Assembly: GCA_009830035.1 (NCBI GenBank)
Contig: SZZY01000003.1
Coordinates: forward strand, 310,001-374,000
Length of the DNA stretch: 64,000 nt
Reading direction: 5' to 3'
Origin: Pantoea sp. Eser
Lineage (GTDB): Bacteria; Pseudomonadota; Gammaproteobacteria; Enterobacterales; Enterobacteriaceae
The notes under the pieces are model-generated. The model had not been told where the DNA came from. It saw only the letters and a program-made list of their open reading frames with translations, and ran no database searches. Positions 31,658-40,864 of this stretch are shown here, piece by piece (position 1 is the first letter of the stretch; every line of letters starts with the position of its first letter). Both the position numbers and the translations under genes were made by a program.

Positions 31658-32569
31658 ATGGTCAACGTTCGGGGTTTGATAGGAATCAGTGCTTTGCTGC
31701 TCAGTCTGGGCAGCGCACACGCAGCCGATCCGGTGCGGGTCGGTTCAAAAATTGATACTGAAGGTTCACTGCTGGGCAACGTGATTTTGCAGGTGCTGGA
31801 GAAGCATGGGGTCAAAACCGTCAATAAAATTCAGCTGGGTACAACTCAGGTGGTGCGCGGCGCTATCACCGCCGGGGAGCTGGATATTTATCCGGAATAT
31901 ACCGGCAACGGTGCCTTTTTCTTTAATGACGAAAAAGACAGTGCCTGGAAAAATGCCCGCGAAGGCTATGAGAAAGTTAAAAAACTGGATGCCGACAAAA
32001 ACCATCTGGTGTGGCTGACGCCTGCGCCGGCCAACAACACCTGGACCATTGCGGTGCGTAAGGATCTGGCAGAGAAAAACCAGCTGACCTCGCTGGCCGA
32101 CCTCAGTGCCTGGCTGAAAAAGGGCGGCACCTTCAAGCTGGCGGCCTCGGCAGAATTTATCGAACGCAGTGATGCCCTGCCAGCATTTGAAAAAGCCTAC
32201 GGTTTCGATCTTAAGCAGGATCAACTGCTGTCGCTGGCTGGCGGTGATACTGCCGTTACCATTAGCGCGGCGGCGCAGCAAACTTCAGGCGTTAACGCGG
32301 CGATGGCGTACGGCAACGACGGCCCGGTGGCGGCGCTGGGATTACAGACGCTGACCGATCCAAAAGGTGTGCAGCCGATCTACGCCCCGACGCCGGTGAT
32401 CCGTGAATCGGTGCTGAAAGCCTATCCGCAGATTGCCGACTGGCTGAAGCCGGTATTCAGCGCGCTGGACGAGAAAACGCTGCAACAGCTGAACGCCAGA
32501 ATTACGGTCGACGGCCAGGACGCCAGCAGCGTGGCGAAAGAGTGGCTGCAACAGCAGAAGCTGCTGTAA
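31658..32569 (+). CDS. osmF: Osmoprotectant ABC transporter substrate-binding protein OsmF (YehZ)
   Basis: A periplasmic binding protein of 303 residues (E. coli OsmF 305) for glycine betaine-type solutes; E. coli YehZYXW binds betaine weakly. The signal peptide ends AHA (about residue 22). Conserved blocks: VGSKIDTEGSLLGN, LGTTQVVRGAITAGELDIYPEYTGNG, WLTPAPANNTWTIAVR and SGVNAAMAYGNDGPVAALGLQ. It is the first gene of a tight four-gene operon, 3 bp before yehY. All four genes are intact, in contrast to their surroundings. Confidence 0.95.
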   Translation: MVNVRGLIGISALLLSLGSAHAADPVRVGSKIDTEGSLLGNVILQVLEKHGVKTVNKIQLGTTQVVRGAITAGELDIYPEYTGNGAFFFNDEKDSAWKNAREGYEKVKKLDADKNHLVWLTPAPANNTWTIAVRKDLAEKNQLTSLADLSAWLKKGGTFKLAASAEFIERSDALPAFEKAYGFDLKQDQLLSLAGGDTAVTISAAAQQTSGVNAAMAYGNDGPVAALGLQTLTDPKGVQPIYAPTPVIRESVLKAYPQIADWLKPVFSALDEKTLQQLNARITVDGQDASSVAKEWLQQQKLL

Positions 32570-32572
32570 CCG

Positions 32573-33748
32573 ATGCAGATATCGCGGGAAGCGATACGAC
32601 GTCCCGGTCAGCAGCCGGTCGCGCTGCTGCTGCTGGCCCTGCTGAGCCTGGCGCTGGTGGCGCTGCCGTTTCTGACCTTCGCGCCGAACCGGCTGGTGGC
32701 AGGCGCGCCGCTGATGGGCTGGCAGATCAGCCAGTCGGCGGTGGTGCTGCCGCCGCTGGCGGTGTTGTGGCTGCTGCTGTGGTGTCCACCGTCGCGCGTC
32801 AGCCTCAGCCTGGCGCTGTTGTCGGCCGAACTGATGCTGGCGGCGATGATCTGGCTGAGCGGCAATCAGGCAACACTGCTGAGCCAGCACGGTAGTCGGC
32901 TGGCTCGCACCAGCTTTGCCAGCGGCCTGTGGTGCAGCGGGGCACTGCTGCTGTTGCTGATCACCGACACGGTGCGGCAGCTGACCCGCCACCGGCTGGT
33001 ACAGCTGCTGCTTAATCTGCAGGTGTGGCTGCTGCCGCTGTTGCTGCTGTTCAGCGGCCAGCTTAACGATCTCTCCCTGCTGAAAGAGTATGCCAATCGC
33101 CAGGCGGTATTTGACGCCGCGCTGGTGCGCCATCTGACGTTACTGGCGGGCACCGTGCTGCCGGCGCTGATGATTGCGCTGCCGCTGGGCATTCTGCTGT
33201 TCCGGCAGCCACGCTGGCAGAGCGGGGTATTTGGCGTGCTGAATGTGATCCAGACGGTGCCCTCGGTGGCGCTGTTTGGCCTGCTGATTGCGCCGCTGGC
33301 CGGCCTGACACAGCGTTTTCCGTGGCTGGGCGCCTGGGGCGTCAGTGGCATCGGTATGGCACCTGCGCTGATTGCGCTGGTGCTTTACGCTTTACTGCCG
33401 CTGGTGCGCAGCGTGGTGGTCGGGCTGCAACAGGTGCCGCAGGAGGTGCGCGAAAGCGCGCGCGGCGTCGGGATGAGCAGCCGGCAGCAGTTTTTCGCGG
33501 TTGATGTGCCGCTGGCCTTGCCGGTATGGCTGGCGGGTCTGCGGGTAGTGGTGGTGCAAACTCTGGGCATGGCGGTGGTCGCGGCGCTGATTGGTGCTGG
33601 CGGCTTTGGCGCGATTATTTTCCAGGGCCTGCTGAGCAGCGCGCTGGATCTGGTGCTGCTCGGGGTAATCCCGGTGATAGCGCTGGCGGTGACCGTAGAT
33701 GCGCTGTTCCGCCTGCTAATCTCACTGCTGGAGAAAAAAGATGATTGA
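32573..33748 (+). CDS. yehY: Osmoprotectant ABC transporter permease YehY
   Basis: A 391-residue permease (E. coli YehY 385). The N-terminal extra helices (LLLLALLSLALVALPFLTF, VVLPPLAVLWLLLW) precede an OpuC-type permease domain with the EAA-loop signature in SVVVGLQQVPQEVRESARGVGMS. It pairs with YehW to form the membrane channel for OsmF/YehX. It overlaps yehX by 8 bp, indicating translational coupling. Intact. Confidence 0.94.
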   Translation: MQISREAIRRPGQQPVALLLLALLSLALVALPFLTFAPNRLVAGAPLMGWQISQSAVVLPPLAVLWLLLWCPPSRVSLSLALLSAELMLAAMIWLSGNQATLLSQHGSRLARTSFASGLWCSGALLLLLITDTVRQLTRHRLVQLLLNLQVWLLPLLLLFSGQLNDLSLLKEYANRQAVFDAALVRHLTLLAGTVLPALMIALPLGILLFRQPRWQSGVFGVLNVIQTVPSVALFGLLIAPLAGLTQRFPWLGAWGVSGIGMAPALIALVLYALLPLVRSVVVGLQQVPQEVRESARGVGMSSRQQFFAVDVPLALPVWLAGLRVVVVQTLGMAVVAALIGAGGFGAIIFQGLLSSALDLVLLGVIPVIALAVTVDALFRLLISLLEKKDD

Positions 33749-34688
33749 ATTTAACCGCGTCTCGCGCGCCTTTAACGGCAAAGCAGCGGTCAGCGATCTC
33801 TTATTGACGGTGGCGGAAGGGCAGTTCTGCGTGCTGCTGGGCACCTCCGGTTCCGGTAAATCGACCACCCTGAAGATGATTAACCGGCTGGTCGAGTTCG
33901 ACAGCGGGGAGATCCGTTTCGCCGGCGAGTCGATTCGTCAGCTTGATGCCCGCGTGCTGCGGCGGCGGATGGGCTATGCCATCCAGTCGATCGGCTTGTT
34001 TCCTCACTGGACGGTAGAGAAAAATATCGCCACGGTGCCGGCGCTACTCGGCTGGTCAAAACCTCAGGTCACGCAACGTATAGAGGCACTGCTGACGCTG
34101 CTCAACCTCGAGCCACAGCTGCTGAACCGTTATCCACATCAGCTTTCCGGCGGGCAGCAGCAGCGGGTTGGCGTGGCTCGTGCGCTGGCGGCCGATCCGG
34201 AAGTGTTGCTGATGGATGAACCGTTCGGCGCGCTTGATCCGGTGACCCGCGGCGCACTGCAACAGGAGATGCTGCGTATTCACCGGCTGTCGGGACGCAC
34301 CATCGTGCTGGTGACCCATGACATCGATGAGGCGCTGACGCTGGCCGACCGCATCGTGCTGATGGATAACGGCGAGATCGTCCAGCAGGGTAAACCGGTT
34401 GAGCTGCTGACCCAGCCGAAAAATGAGTTTGTACGTGACTTCTTTGGCCGCAGCGAAATGGGCGTGCGCCTGCTGTCGCTCGGACAGGTCGGCAATGCCG
34501 TGCGGCGCGGTGAATGGCTGGCGGGCGAACCGATCGCCGCCGGGCTAACGCTCCGGGAAGCGCTGTCGCAGTTTATTACCCGGCGTACCGACAAACTGCC
34601 GGTGATTGATGAACAGCAGCAGCCGCTGGGGGTGCTCTATTTTCACGATCTGCTGACACTGCGTGAGGAACCCGCATGCGCCGGCTGA
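33741..34688 (+). CDS. yehX: Osmoprotectant ABC transporter ATPase YehX
   Basis: A 315-residue ATPase. Walker [10 protein letters not shown] at 34-42, signature [10 protein letters not shown] near 135, Walker [14 protein letters not shown], switch His in LVTHDIDEA, and a C-terminal CBS-like segment ([23 protein letters not shown]) that in OpuA/ProV relatives senses ionic strength. It overlaps yehY by 8 bp and yehW by 13 bp. Intact. Confidence 0.95.
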   Translation: MIEFNRVSRAFNGKAAVSDLLLTVAEGQFCVLLGTSGSGKSTTLKMINRLVEFDSGEIRFAGESIRQLDARVLRRRMGYAIQSIGLFPHWTVEKNIATVPALLGWSKPQVTQRIEALLTLLNLEPQLLNRYPHQLSGGQQQRVGVARALAADPEVLLMDEPFGALDPVTRGALQQEMLRIHRLSGRTIVLVTHDIDEALTLADRIVLMDNGEIVQQGKPVELLTQPKNEFVRDFFGRSEMGVRLLSLGQVGNAVRRGEWLAGEPIAAGLTLREALSQFITRRTDKLPVIDEQQQPLGVLYFHDLLTLREEPACAG

Positions 34689-35407
34689 CCGATCCGCTCC
34701 TCTGGCTTGTGCTGCTGTATGCCGCGCTGCTGACGCTGATGCCCTACAGTGGGCCGCTGTTCCACCACTGGTTTGCCGAGCTGGCGCGGCCGCTTTATCA
34801 GCAGGAGACCTTCTGGCAACTGACACTGGCGCACCTGTTTCTGGTAATCACCGCCAGTCTGCTGGCGATGGTTATCGGCGTCGGCAGCGGGGTGATGGTG
34901 ACCCGGCGCGCCGGTCGGGCGTTCCGGCCGCTGATGGAAACGCTGGTGGCGGCCGGACAAACCATTCCGCCGGTGGCGGTACTGGCGATTGCGGTGCCGG
35001 TGATGGGATTTGGTGCCTGGCCTGCGGTGGTGGCGCTGCTGCTCTACGGTTTACTGCCTATCTTACAGGGCACGCTGGCCGGTCTCGACAGCGTACCCGC
35101 CAGCAGCCGGGAGATTGCCGAAGGGGTCGGGATGAGTGCCTGGCAGCGACTGTGGCAGATTGAGCTGGCGCTGGCCGTGCCGGTAATTATCGTCGGGATT
35201 CGCACCTCGGTGATTATCAACATCGGCACCGCCGCTATCGCCTCAACGGTTGGGGCAAAAAGCCTCGGTTCACCGGTGATCATCGGCTTAAGCGGGTTTA
35301 ATACGGCCTATGTGATTCAGGGGGCGTTACTGGTGGCGCTGCTGGCGATTGTCAGCGATCGCCTGTTCGAGCGCCTGCAACGCTGGCTTAGCGTGAGTGA
35401 ACGATGA
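34676..35407 (+). CDS. yehW: Osmoprotectant ABC transporter permease YehW
   Basis: A 243-residue second permease of the YehZYXW system, with about six helices and the EAA loop [25 protein letters not shown], then [20 protein letters not shown]. It starts inside the end of yehX. Its last 20 bp overlap, on the other strand, the small yohO gene. Intact. Confidence 0.94.
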   Translation: MRRLTDPLLWLVLLYAALLTLMPYSGPLFHHWFAELARPLYQQETFWQLTLAHLFLVITASLLAMVIGVGSGVMVTRRAGRAFRPLMETLVAAGQTIPPVAVLAIAVPVMGFGAWPAVVALLLYGLLPILQGTLAGLDSVPASSREIAEGVGMSAWQRLWQIELALAVPVIIVGIRTSVIINIGTAAIASTVGAKSLGSPVIIGLSGFNTAYVIQGALLVALLAIVSDRLFERLQRWLSVSER

Positions 35408-35504
35408 GTGAATAACCGACCAGCATCAGACCGCTGGTACCGCCAGCCGCCATGATGAAAAATAGCGTAGCGAAGAATGTTTTTTTCCAGTTCATGGGAA
35501 TCAT
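35388..35504 (-). CDS. yohO: Small single-helix membrane protein YohO
   Basis: A 38-codon ORF from ATG 35504 to TAA 35388-35390. It begins [18 protein letters not shown] and ends [14 protein letters not shown], with one hydrophobic helix and a glycine-rich middle (AAGGTSG). E. coli YohO (35 residues, ending in a similar GGVMLAGYTF) lies at the same spot between mlrA and yehW, so position and pattern agree. AGG lies 7 nt before the first ATG; ATG 35495 is an alternative start. Function is unknown. Confidence 0.75.
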   Translation of the reverse strand: MIPMNWKKTFFATLFFIMAAGGTSGLMLVGYSLIVHSR

Positions 35505-35589
35505 GGGAAAACCTGAGCGCGTGAATGTGAGGCGGGAATGATAGCGCGCGCAAGGCAGCAGGCAAAGTGCCCAGCGTGCGTTTTTGTCA

Positions 35590-36324
35590 TCAGGGTGCTT
35601 CGTGCAACCGTACGGCGTACCCCTGTTCCTGCCAGTGCGACAGTTGATCCTGCTGACGACGGGTCAATTTTTTACCGGTAAACACAAACATATTCATGCC
35701 GGGAAACAGTTCCGGACGCGGCACATCAAGCGGTTCAGCCAGCACATCGATGCGCCAGCCATGCTGCGACAGGCGCCAGCCTTCCAGCCAGATACGGGTA
35801 CGATCCTCAATGCCCCAGCCGATAATCAGCGCATCTTTGCCCGCTTTTTTGCGGCTGCCAGTCAGGCAGAACGCCACATAATCAATTAGCAATCCATCCA
35901 GCAGGCTGCACATGGTGCGGGCGGTATTCTGGTCGAGGCTGAGCTTCTGACGCACCGGCATAAAGACGTGATCGATCAGCGCATCAACCGGATGTTCACA
36001 ACCGATAGCCGCTATCTTGTTACGCAGCTTGGACGGTCTGACATGACGTAACACGCTGATGAGTTCATCCTGCAGGGTGGTCCAGCCGTCGTGCGCGTCA
36101 ACATCACCGCCTTCCAGCAGCGCTTTGACTTTCCCTACCGGCACGCCGCTTTCAATCCAGCGCATGATCTCTTCAATGCGCTGAACATCTTCTTCATCAA
36201 ACTGACGATGCCCACCTTCGGTACGTTGCGGCTTCAGTAAGCCATAACGTCTTTGCCAGGCGCGCAAGGTCACTGGGTTTATGCCACAGCGCTCGGCGAC
36301 GTCACCGATACTGTATAGGGTCAT
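35590..36324 (-). CDS. mlrA: MerR-family transcriptional regulator MlrA
   Basis: A 244-residue activator of csgD, and so of curli and cellulose, in E. coli and Salmonella. The N-terminal MerR helix-turn-helix reads [39 protein letters not shown]. The C-terminal region resembles a B12-binding-like fold without the usual cobalamin histidine motif. It is intact and matches E. coli MlrA (243 residues). A GTTGTACA palindrome lies in its upstream region. Confidence 0.92.
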   Translation of the reverse strand: MTLYSIGDVAERCGINPVTLRAWQRRYGLLKPQRTEGGHRQFDEEDVQRIEEIMRWIESGVPVGKVKALLEGGDVDAHDGWTTLQDELISVLRHVRPSKLRNKIAAIGCEHPVDALIDHVFMPVRQKLSLDQNTARTMCSLLDGLLIDYVAFCLTGSRKKAGKDALIIGWGIEDRTRIWLEGWRLSQHGWRIDVLAEPLDVPRPELFPGMNMFVFTGKKLTRRQQDQLSHWQEQGYAVRLHEAP

Positions 36325-36376
36325 AAATTCCTCTTTAGACTGATCTGAGTGGAATTACCATAACGAAGCAAACTAA

Positions 36377-36405
36377 GTTGTACAATACATTTTTGAGTGT
36401 ACAAC
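36377..36405. promoter_or_regulatory. GTTGTACA inverted repeat, candidate MlrA site
   Basis: GTTGTACA (36377-36384) and TGTACAAC (36398-36405) form a perfect 8-bp inverted repeat with 13 bp between the arms and centres 21 bp apart. The MlrA site reported at E. coli csgD has TTGTACA and TGTACAA arms about 12 bp apart. The site lies between divergent mlrA and the XRE/cupin gene and could control either. Confidence 0.55.
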
Positions 36406-36474
36406 TTTACCGCTGCGCCTTTTCTCAGCTGTATCTCATATAAGAGAAATTATTCCCAATTATGAGAGGATGCG

Positions 36475-37041
36475 ATGCCGGACCTGAATACAGAACAACG
36501 CCTAGCTGCGCGGCTGGCGGAATTACGCTTGCAACGCGGCTGGTCGTTGGATGAGCTTTCAATCGCAACGGGTATCGGCCGCGCCTCATTATCACGTATT
36601 GAGCGCAGCGAGACCAGCCCCACCGCCGCACTGCTTAATCGCCTGTGTGTGGTGTACGGATTAACCATGTCGCGCCTGCTGAGTAAAGTGGAGGAGGATG
36701 CGAAGCTGCTGATCCCGTATGAGCAGCAGCCGGTATGGAGTGATGAGGCCAGTGGCTTTCACCGCCGAAATGTGTCACCGCCTGTTACTCATTTTAGATG
36801 CGAATTGGTGGAGGGCAAATTACGCCCCGGCGCGCGTATCGATTACGACGCGCCGCCGATTCACGGGATGGAACAGCATATCTGGCTGCGTGAAGGCGGC
36901 CTGACCGTCAGCATGGCAGCTCAGCGCTGGAGCTTACGTCCCGGCGACTGCTTGCGCTTCCATCTTACGGGAAAATCGGCCTTTGAAGCGCACCTGACTG
37001 AAGGCGCGCACTATTTATTACTGGTGGTGGCAAAACCATGA
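36475..37041 (+). CDS. XRE-family regulator with C-terminal cupin domain
   Basis: A 188-residue regulator with a helix-turn-helix at about residues 10-65 (LRLQRGWSLDELSIATGIGRASLSRIERSETSPT) and a cupin sensor at about 105-186 (PGARIDYDAPPIHGMEQHIWLREGGL, LRPGDCLRFH). GAGAGGATGCG precedes the ATG. Proteins of this build often control neighbouring small-molecule modification genes. Here the stop overlaps the start of a GNAT gene by 4 bp, so the two are co-translated. The ligand is unknown. Intact. Confidence 0.88.
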   Translation: MPDLNTEQRLAARLAELRLQRGWSLDELSIATGIGRASLSRIERSETSPTAALLNRLCVVYGLTMSRLLSKVEEDAKLLIPYEQQPVWSDEASGFHRRNVSPPVTHFRCELVEGKLRPGARIDYDAPPIHGMEQHIWLREGGLTVSMAAQRWSLRPGDCLRFHLTGKSAFEAHLTEGAHYLLLVVAKP

Positions 37042-37556
37042 TTACTTATCAGAGGCTCAATGCCAGCGAGGCACAGCAGGCGTTACCCGAACTGTGTGAG
37101 GTGTTGCAGGCCTGCGTAGCAGACGGGGCCAGCGTCGGATTTATTGATGCCGCCGACCATCAGGCGATAGGCCGTTTCTGGCAGGATCGCATCTACAGCC
37201 TGGCGAGTGGCGACACTGAATTGTGGGTGGCGCGCCAGCACGGCACCCTGGTGGCGACGGTGATGATCAACGGCAGCACGATGCCCAACGGTCGCCATCG
37301 GGCGGAGATCACCAAACTGCTGGTGCATCCGCGGGCGCGCCGCCAGGGCATTGCTCGTCAGCTGATGCTGCAGGCGGAACAGCAGGCGCGGCTGCAGGGC
37401 AAAACGCTGCTGGTGCTGGACACGCGCAGCGGCGATGTCGCCAGCGATCTGTATCGCTTGCTCAACTGGCAGGTCGCCGGCTCAATTCCGTTCTACGCCG
37501 GATCGACCACCGGCGAGCAGGATGCCACGACGTATATGTTTAAACTGCTAGGCTAG
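37038..37556 (+). CDS. GNAT-family N-acetyltransferase
   Basis: A 172-residue GCN5-related acetyltransferase. The acetyl-CoA binding loop is RRQGIARQLM, with LLVHPRARR before it (motif A) and LVLDTRSGDVASDLYRLLNWQVAGSIPFYA after (motif B). It is translationally coupled to the XRE/cupin regulator. Its substrate is unknown; small amines, amino acids or antibiotics are typical in this family. Intact. Confidence 0.88.
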   Translation: MITYQRLNASEAQQALPELCEVLQACVADGASVGFIDAADHQAIGRFWQDRIYSLASGDTELWVARQHGTLVATVMINGSTMPNGRHRAEITKLLVHPRARRQGIARQLMLQAEQQARLQGKTLLVLDTRSGDVASDLYRLLNWQVAGSIPFYAGSTTGEQDATTYMFKLLG

Positions 37557-37649
37557 CCGGTCACGGCTGCCGCCAGCCCCGGGCGGCCTCCGTGACCGCT
37601 TCCTCAACCGGAGACGAAAAAATTATCCTGAAAGCTGACGCCGCCAGCA

Positions 37650-37669
37650 TACTGTGTAAAAATACAGGC
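37650..37669 (+). promoter_or_regulatory. LexA (SOS) box upstream of dinG
   Basis: CTGT (37652-37655), eight bases (GTAAAAAT), ACAG (37664-37667), with flanking TA: a full match to the CTGT-N8-ACAG core. It ends 28 bp before the dinG start. E. coli dinG is a LexA regulon member. Confidence 0.9.
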
Positions 37670-37696
37670 AATTTTTACGGTGTGGTAAAAAACAAA

Positions 37697-39865
37697 ATGG
37701 CCCTGACAGCAGCAGTAAAAAGCCAGATAGCGCAGTGGTATAAAGCGCTGCAGCAGCAGGTGCCCGACTTTATCCCGCGCGCCGCCCAGCGGCAGATGAT
37801 TGCTGAAGTGGCAAAATGCCTGGCGGGCGATGATGCGCGCCATCTGGCGGTCGAAGCGCCAACCGGCGTCGGCAAAACCCTCTCTTATCTGATCCCCGGC
37901 ATCGCGGCCAGCCGCGCCCAGGAAAAACGTCTTGTGATCAGCACCGCGAACGTGGCGCTGCAGGATCAAATCTTCACCAAAGATCTGCCGCTGCTGAAGA
38001 AAATCATTCCCGATCTCACCTTTACCGCCGCCTTTGGTCGCGCTCGCTATGTCTGCCCGCGCAACCTGGCGGCGCTGGCGGCTGACGACGATCAGCAGGG
38101 CGATCTGTTGCTCTATCTGGATGATGACGCCATCAGCAGCACCAAAGAGGAGCAGACGCAGTGCGGCCGGTTGCAGAAAGCGCTGGATCGCTATCAGTGG
38201 GACGGCCTGCACGATCACAGCGAGGAAAACGTCAGCGACAGCCTGTGGCAGCGGCTCTCAACCGACAAAGCCAGCTGCCTCGGTGCCCACTGTCGCTGGT
38301 ACCGTGAATGCCCGTTTTTCGTGGCACGGCGTGAAATAGAGCAGGTCGATGTGGTAGTGGCCAACCATGCGCTGGTGATGGCGGCGATGGAGAATGAGTC
38401 GGTGTTGCCGCCGGCTAAAAACCTGATGCTGGTGCTGGATGAAGGCCATCATCTGCCGGAAGTGGCGCGCGATGCGCTGGAGATGAGCGCCGATATCACC
38501 CCAGGCTGGAGCAGCCTGCAGCTGGATCTGTTTATCAAGCTGGTGGAGAGCATCATGACCCAGATGCGGCCAAAATCCCCGCCACCGCTGGCCAATCCGG
38601 AGCGGCTGAAAGCACACTGCGAGGAGCTGCGCGAACTGCTGACCATTATCAGCCAAGCGCTCAATCCGCTGTTGCCGCCGCACAATCAGCCGGGCGAATA
38701 CCGCTTTGTGCTCGGGGCCTTATCGCAGGAGCTACTGGAGCTGTGCGCCCGGCTGTTCAAGCTTAGCGACGCGCTGCGTGGCCTGAGCGAAGGCCTGATC
38801 AATGCCCTGAGCGAGCAGACTGGCAAGGTCGATGTGGTGCGGCTGCACCGTAATCTGCTGCAGCTGAACCGCCAGTTCGGCTGGTTTGAATCGGCCAGTA
38901 AGCTGTGGCGACTGGCGGCGATGGAAAAAGCCTCTGGCGCGCCGGTGTCGAAATGGATCACCCGCGAACTGCGCGAAGGTCAGGCGCACCTGCTGTTCCA
39001 CTGCGCCGGGATTCGCGTCAGCGATCAGCTGGAAAAGATGCTGTGGCGTAAGATTCCGCATGTGGTGGTCACCTCCGCCACGCTGCGCTCGCTCAACAGT
39101 TTTAACCGCCTGCAGGAGATGTCCGGTCTCAACGAAAAAGCAGGCGACCGCTTTGTGGCGCTCGATTCCCCGTTTAACCATGTCGAGCAGGGCAAGCTGG
39201 TGATCCCGCAAATGCGCTATGAGCCCCTGATGACCCACGAAGCGGAGCACATCGCCGAGATGGCGGGCTTCTTCCGGCAGCAGATGAACCTGAAGCAGCA
39301 TAAAGGGGTGCTGGTGCTGTTCGCCAGTAACCGGGCGATGCAGCAGTTTGTCGCCTGCCTGCCCAATTTGCGTCTGTCGATGCTGGTGCAGGGCGATCAG
39401 CCGCGCAGCCGACTGGTCGATCTGCATCGTCAGCGGGTGGGCAAAGGCGAAACCAGCATTCTGGTTGGCCTGCAATCGTTCGCTGAAGGGCTGGATTTAA
39501 AAGGCGATCTGCTGAGTCAGGTGCATATTCATAAAATTGCTTTTCCGCCGGTAGACAGTCCGGTAATTTTGACCGAAGGCGAATGGCTGAAGAGCCTGAA
39601 GCGTTATCCGTTTGAGGTGCAGAGTTTACCCAGCGCCTCGTTTACCCTTATTCAACAGGTCGGACGCCTGATTCGCAGCCATCAGTGTTACGGCGAAATC
39701 GTGATATACGATCGCCGTCTGCTGAGCAAAGCGTACGGTAGCCGGCTGCTGGCGGCGTTGCCGATCTTCCCGATTGAGCAGCCCGATACCCCAGAGCCGG
39801 ACGCAATACCGGCCGCCCCGGTGGCCACACGCACCGTGCGTAAACGACGTCCGACGCGGCGCTAG
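37697..39865 (+). CDS. dinG: ATP-dependent DNA helicase DinG
   Basis: A 722-residue, XPD-like 5'-3' helicase that resolves R-loops and G-quadruplexes at blocked forks (E. coli 716). Walker A APTGVGKT at 54-61. The four iron-sulfur cysteines are present, one in YVCPRN and three in SCLGAHCRWYRECPF. DEGHH box in LVLDEGHHLPE; QxxGRxIR in IQQVGRLIRS. ATG 37697 gives the family start ALTAAVKSQIAQWYKALQ; a longer frame from 37592 would run through the SOS box and is rejected. Intact. Confidence 0.96.
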   Translation: MALTAAVKSQIAQWYKALQQQVPDFIPRAAQRQMIAEVAKCLAGDDARHLAVEAPTGVGKTLSYLIPGIAASRAQEKRLVISTANVALQDQIFTKDLPLLKKIIPDLTFTAAFGRARYVCPRNLAALAADDDQQGDLLLYLDDDAISSTKEEQTQCGRLQKALDRYQWDGLHDHSEENVSDSLWQRLSTDKASCLGAHCRWYRECPFFVARREIEQVDVVVANHALVMAAMENESVLPPAKNLMLVLDEGHHLPEVARDALEMSADITPGWSSLQLDLFIKLVESIMTQMRPKSPPPLANPERLKAHCEELRELLTIISQALNPLLPPHNQPGEYRFVLGALSQELLELCARLFKLSDALRGLSEGLINALSEQTGKVDVVRLHRNLLQLNRQFGWFESASKLWRLAAMEKASGAPVSKWITRELREGQAHLLFHCAGIRVSDQLEKMLWRKIPHVVVTSATLRSLNSFNRLQEMSGLNEKAGDRFVALDSPFNHVEQGKLVIPQMRYEPLMTHEAEHIAEMAGFFRQQMNLKQHKGVLVLFASNRAMQQFVACLPNLRLSMLVQGDQPRSRLVDLHRQRVGKGETSILVGLQSFAEGLDLKGDLLSQVHIHKIAFPPVDSPVILTEGEWLKSLKRYPFEVQSLPSASFTLIQQVGRLIRSHQCYGEIVIYDRRLLSKAYGSRLLAALPIFPIEQPDTPEPDAIPAAPVATRTVRKRRPTRR

Positions 39866-39894
39866 GCCGTCGCGCACTTAACCGGAAGCGAGTG

Positions 39895-40863
39895 ATGGAA
39901 CTGAATAAAATTATTAAAGAGATCGGCCGTGGGAAAAATCATGCCCGCGACATCGATTTCGACACCGCCGAAGCACTCTACAGCGCGATGCTGGCCGGCC
40001 AGGTGCCGGATCTGGAACTAGGCGGCATCCTGATTGCGCTGCGTATCAAAGGCGAAGGCGAAGCTGAAATGCGCGGCTTTTATCAGGCGATGCAGGCGCA
40101 GATGATGAAGCTGAACGCCCCGGCGAACCGGCCGATGCCGATGGTGATCCCAAGCTATAACGGCGCGCGCCGCCAGGGCAACCTGACGCCGTTACTGGCG
40201 CTGCTGCTGAACCGGCTCGGTTTTCCGGTGCTGGTGCACGGCGTCAGCGACGACGCGACGCGCATCACCAGTGAAGCGGTGTTTGACGCGCTGGGCGTGC
40301 AACCGGTGACCACCGCTGAGCAGGCCCAGGCAAAACTGGACGCGGGTGAGCTGGTGTTTATTACCGTCGATCATCTCTGCCCGCCGATGGCGAAACAGCT
40401 GTCGCTGCGCTGGCGGATGGGGGTGCGGAACAGCGCACATACGCTGGCAAAACTGGCGACGCCGTTTGGCGAACGCGAGGCGCTGCGGCTGTCGAGCGTG
40501 TCGCACCCGGAATATGTGCCGCGGGTGGCGAAATTTTTCAGAGATATTGATGCGCCTGCGCTGCTGCTGAATGGCACCGAAGGAGAGGTCTATGCCAATC
40601 CGCAACGTTGTCCGGCGATCAGCACGATCCACGGCGCGGGATCGGAGGCGGAAGTGTGGGTAGAGCGTCAGCCCGAGGTCCAGGTTGAGCTACCGGCAGA
40701 TAAATCAGCGGCGGTCACCGCAGCTTGGATTGAGCAGGTAATTAACCAGCAGCGCCCGGTACCGCAGGCGCTGCGGCTGCAGCTGGCCTGCTGCCTGCGT
40801 GCCAGCGGTGAATGTGACTCGCTGGCGGCTGCCGACCAGTGGCTACGCGCCGCCGGTTACTGA
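39895..40863 (+). CDS. ybiB: TrpD2-like nucleic-acid binding protein YbiB
   Basis: A 322-residue glycosyltransferase family 3-like protein (E. coli YbiB/TrpD2, 320), a DNA-binding homologue of anthranilate phosphoribosyltransferase. Typical segments: DFDTAEALYSAMLAGQVPDLELGGILIALRIKGE, IPSYNGARRQGNLTPLLALLL and STIHGAGSEAEVW. It follows dinG by 29 bp, as in E. coli, where ybiB is part of the same SOS-controlled unit. GGAAG precedes the start. Intact, and convergent with the amidohydrolase gene, with a 1-bp gap. Confidence 0.92.
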   Translation: MELNKIIKEIGRGKNHARDIDFDTAEALYSAMLAGQVPDLELGGILIALRIKGEGEAEMRGFYQAMQAQMMKLNAPANRPMPMVIPSYNGARRQGNLTPLLALLLNRLGFPVLVHGVSDDATRITSEAVFDALGVQPVTTAEQAQAKLDAGELVFITVDHLCPPMAKQLSLRWRMGVRNSAHTLAKLATPFGEREALRLSSVSHPEYVPRVAKFFRDIDAPALLLNGTEGEVYANPQRCPAISTIHGAGSEAEVWVERQPEVQVELPADKSAAVTAAWIEQVINQQRPVPQALRLQLACCLRASGECDSLAAADQWLRAAGY

Positions 40864-40864
40864 T

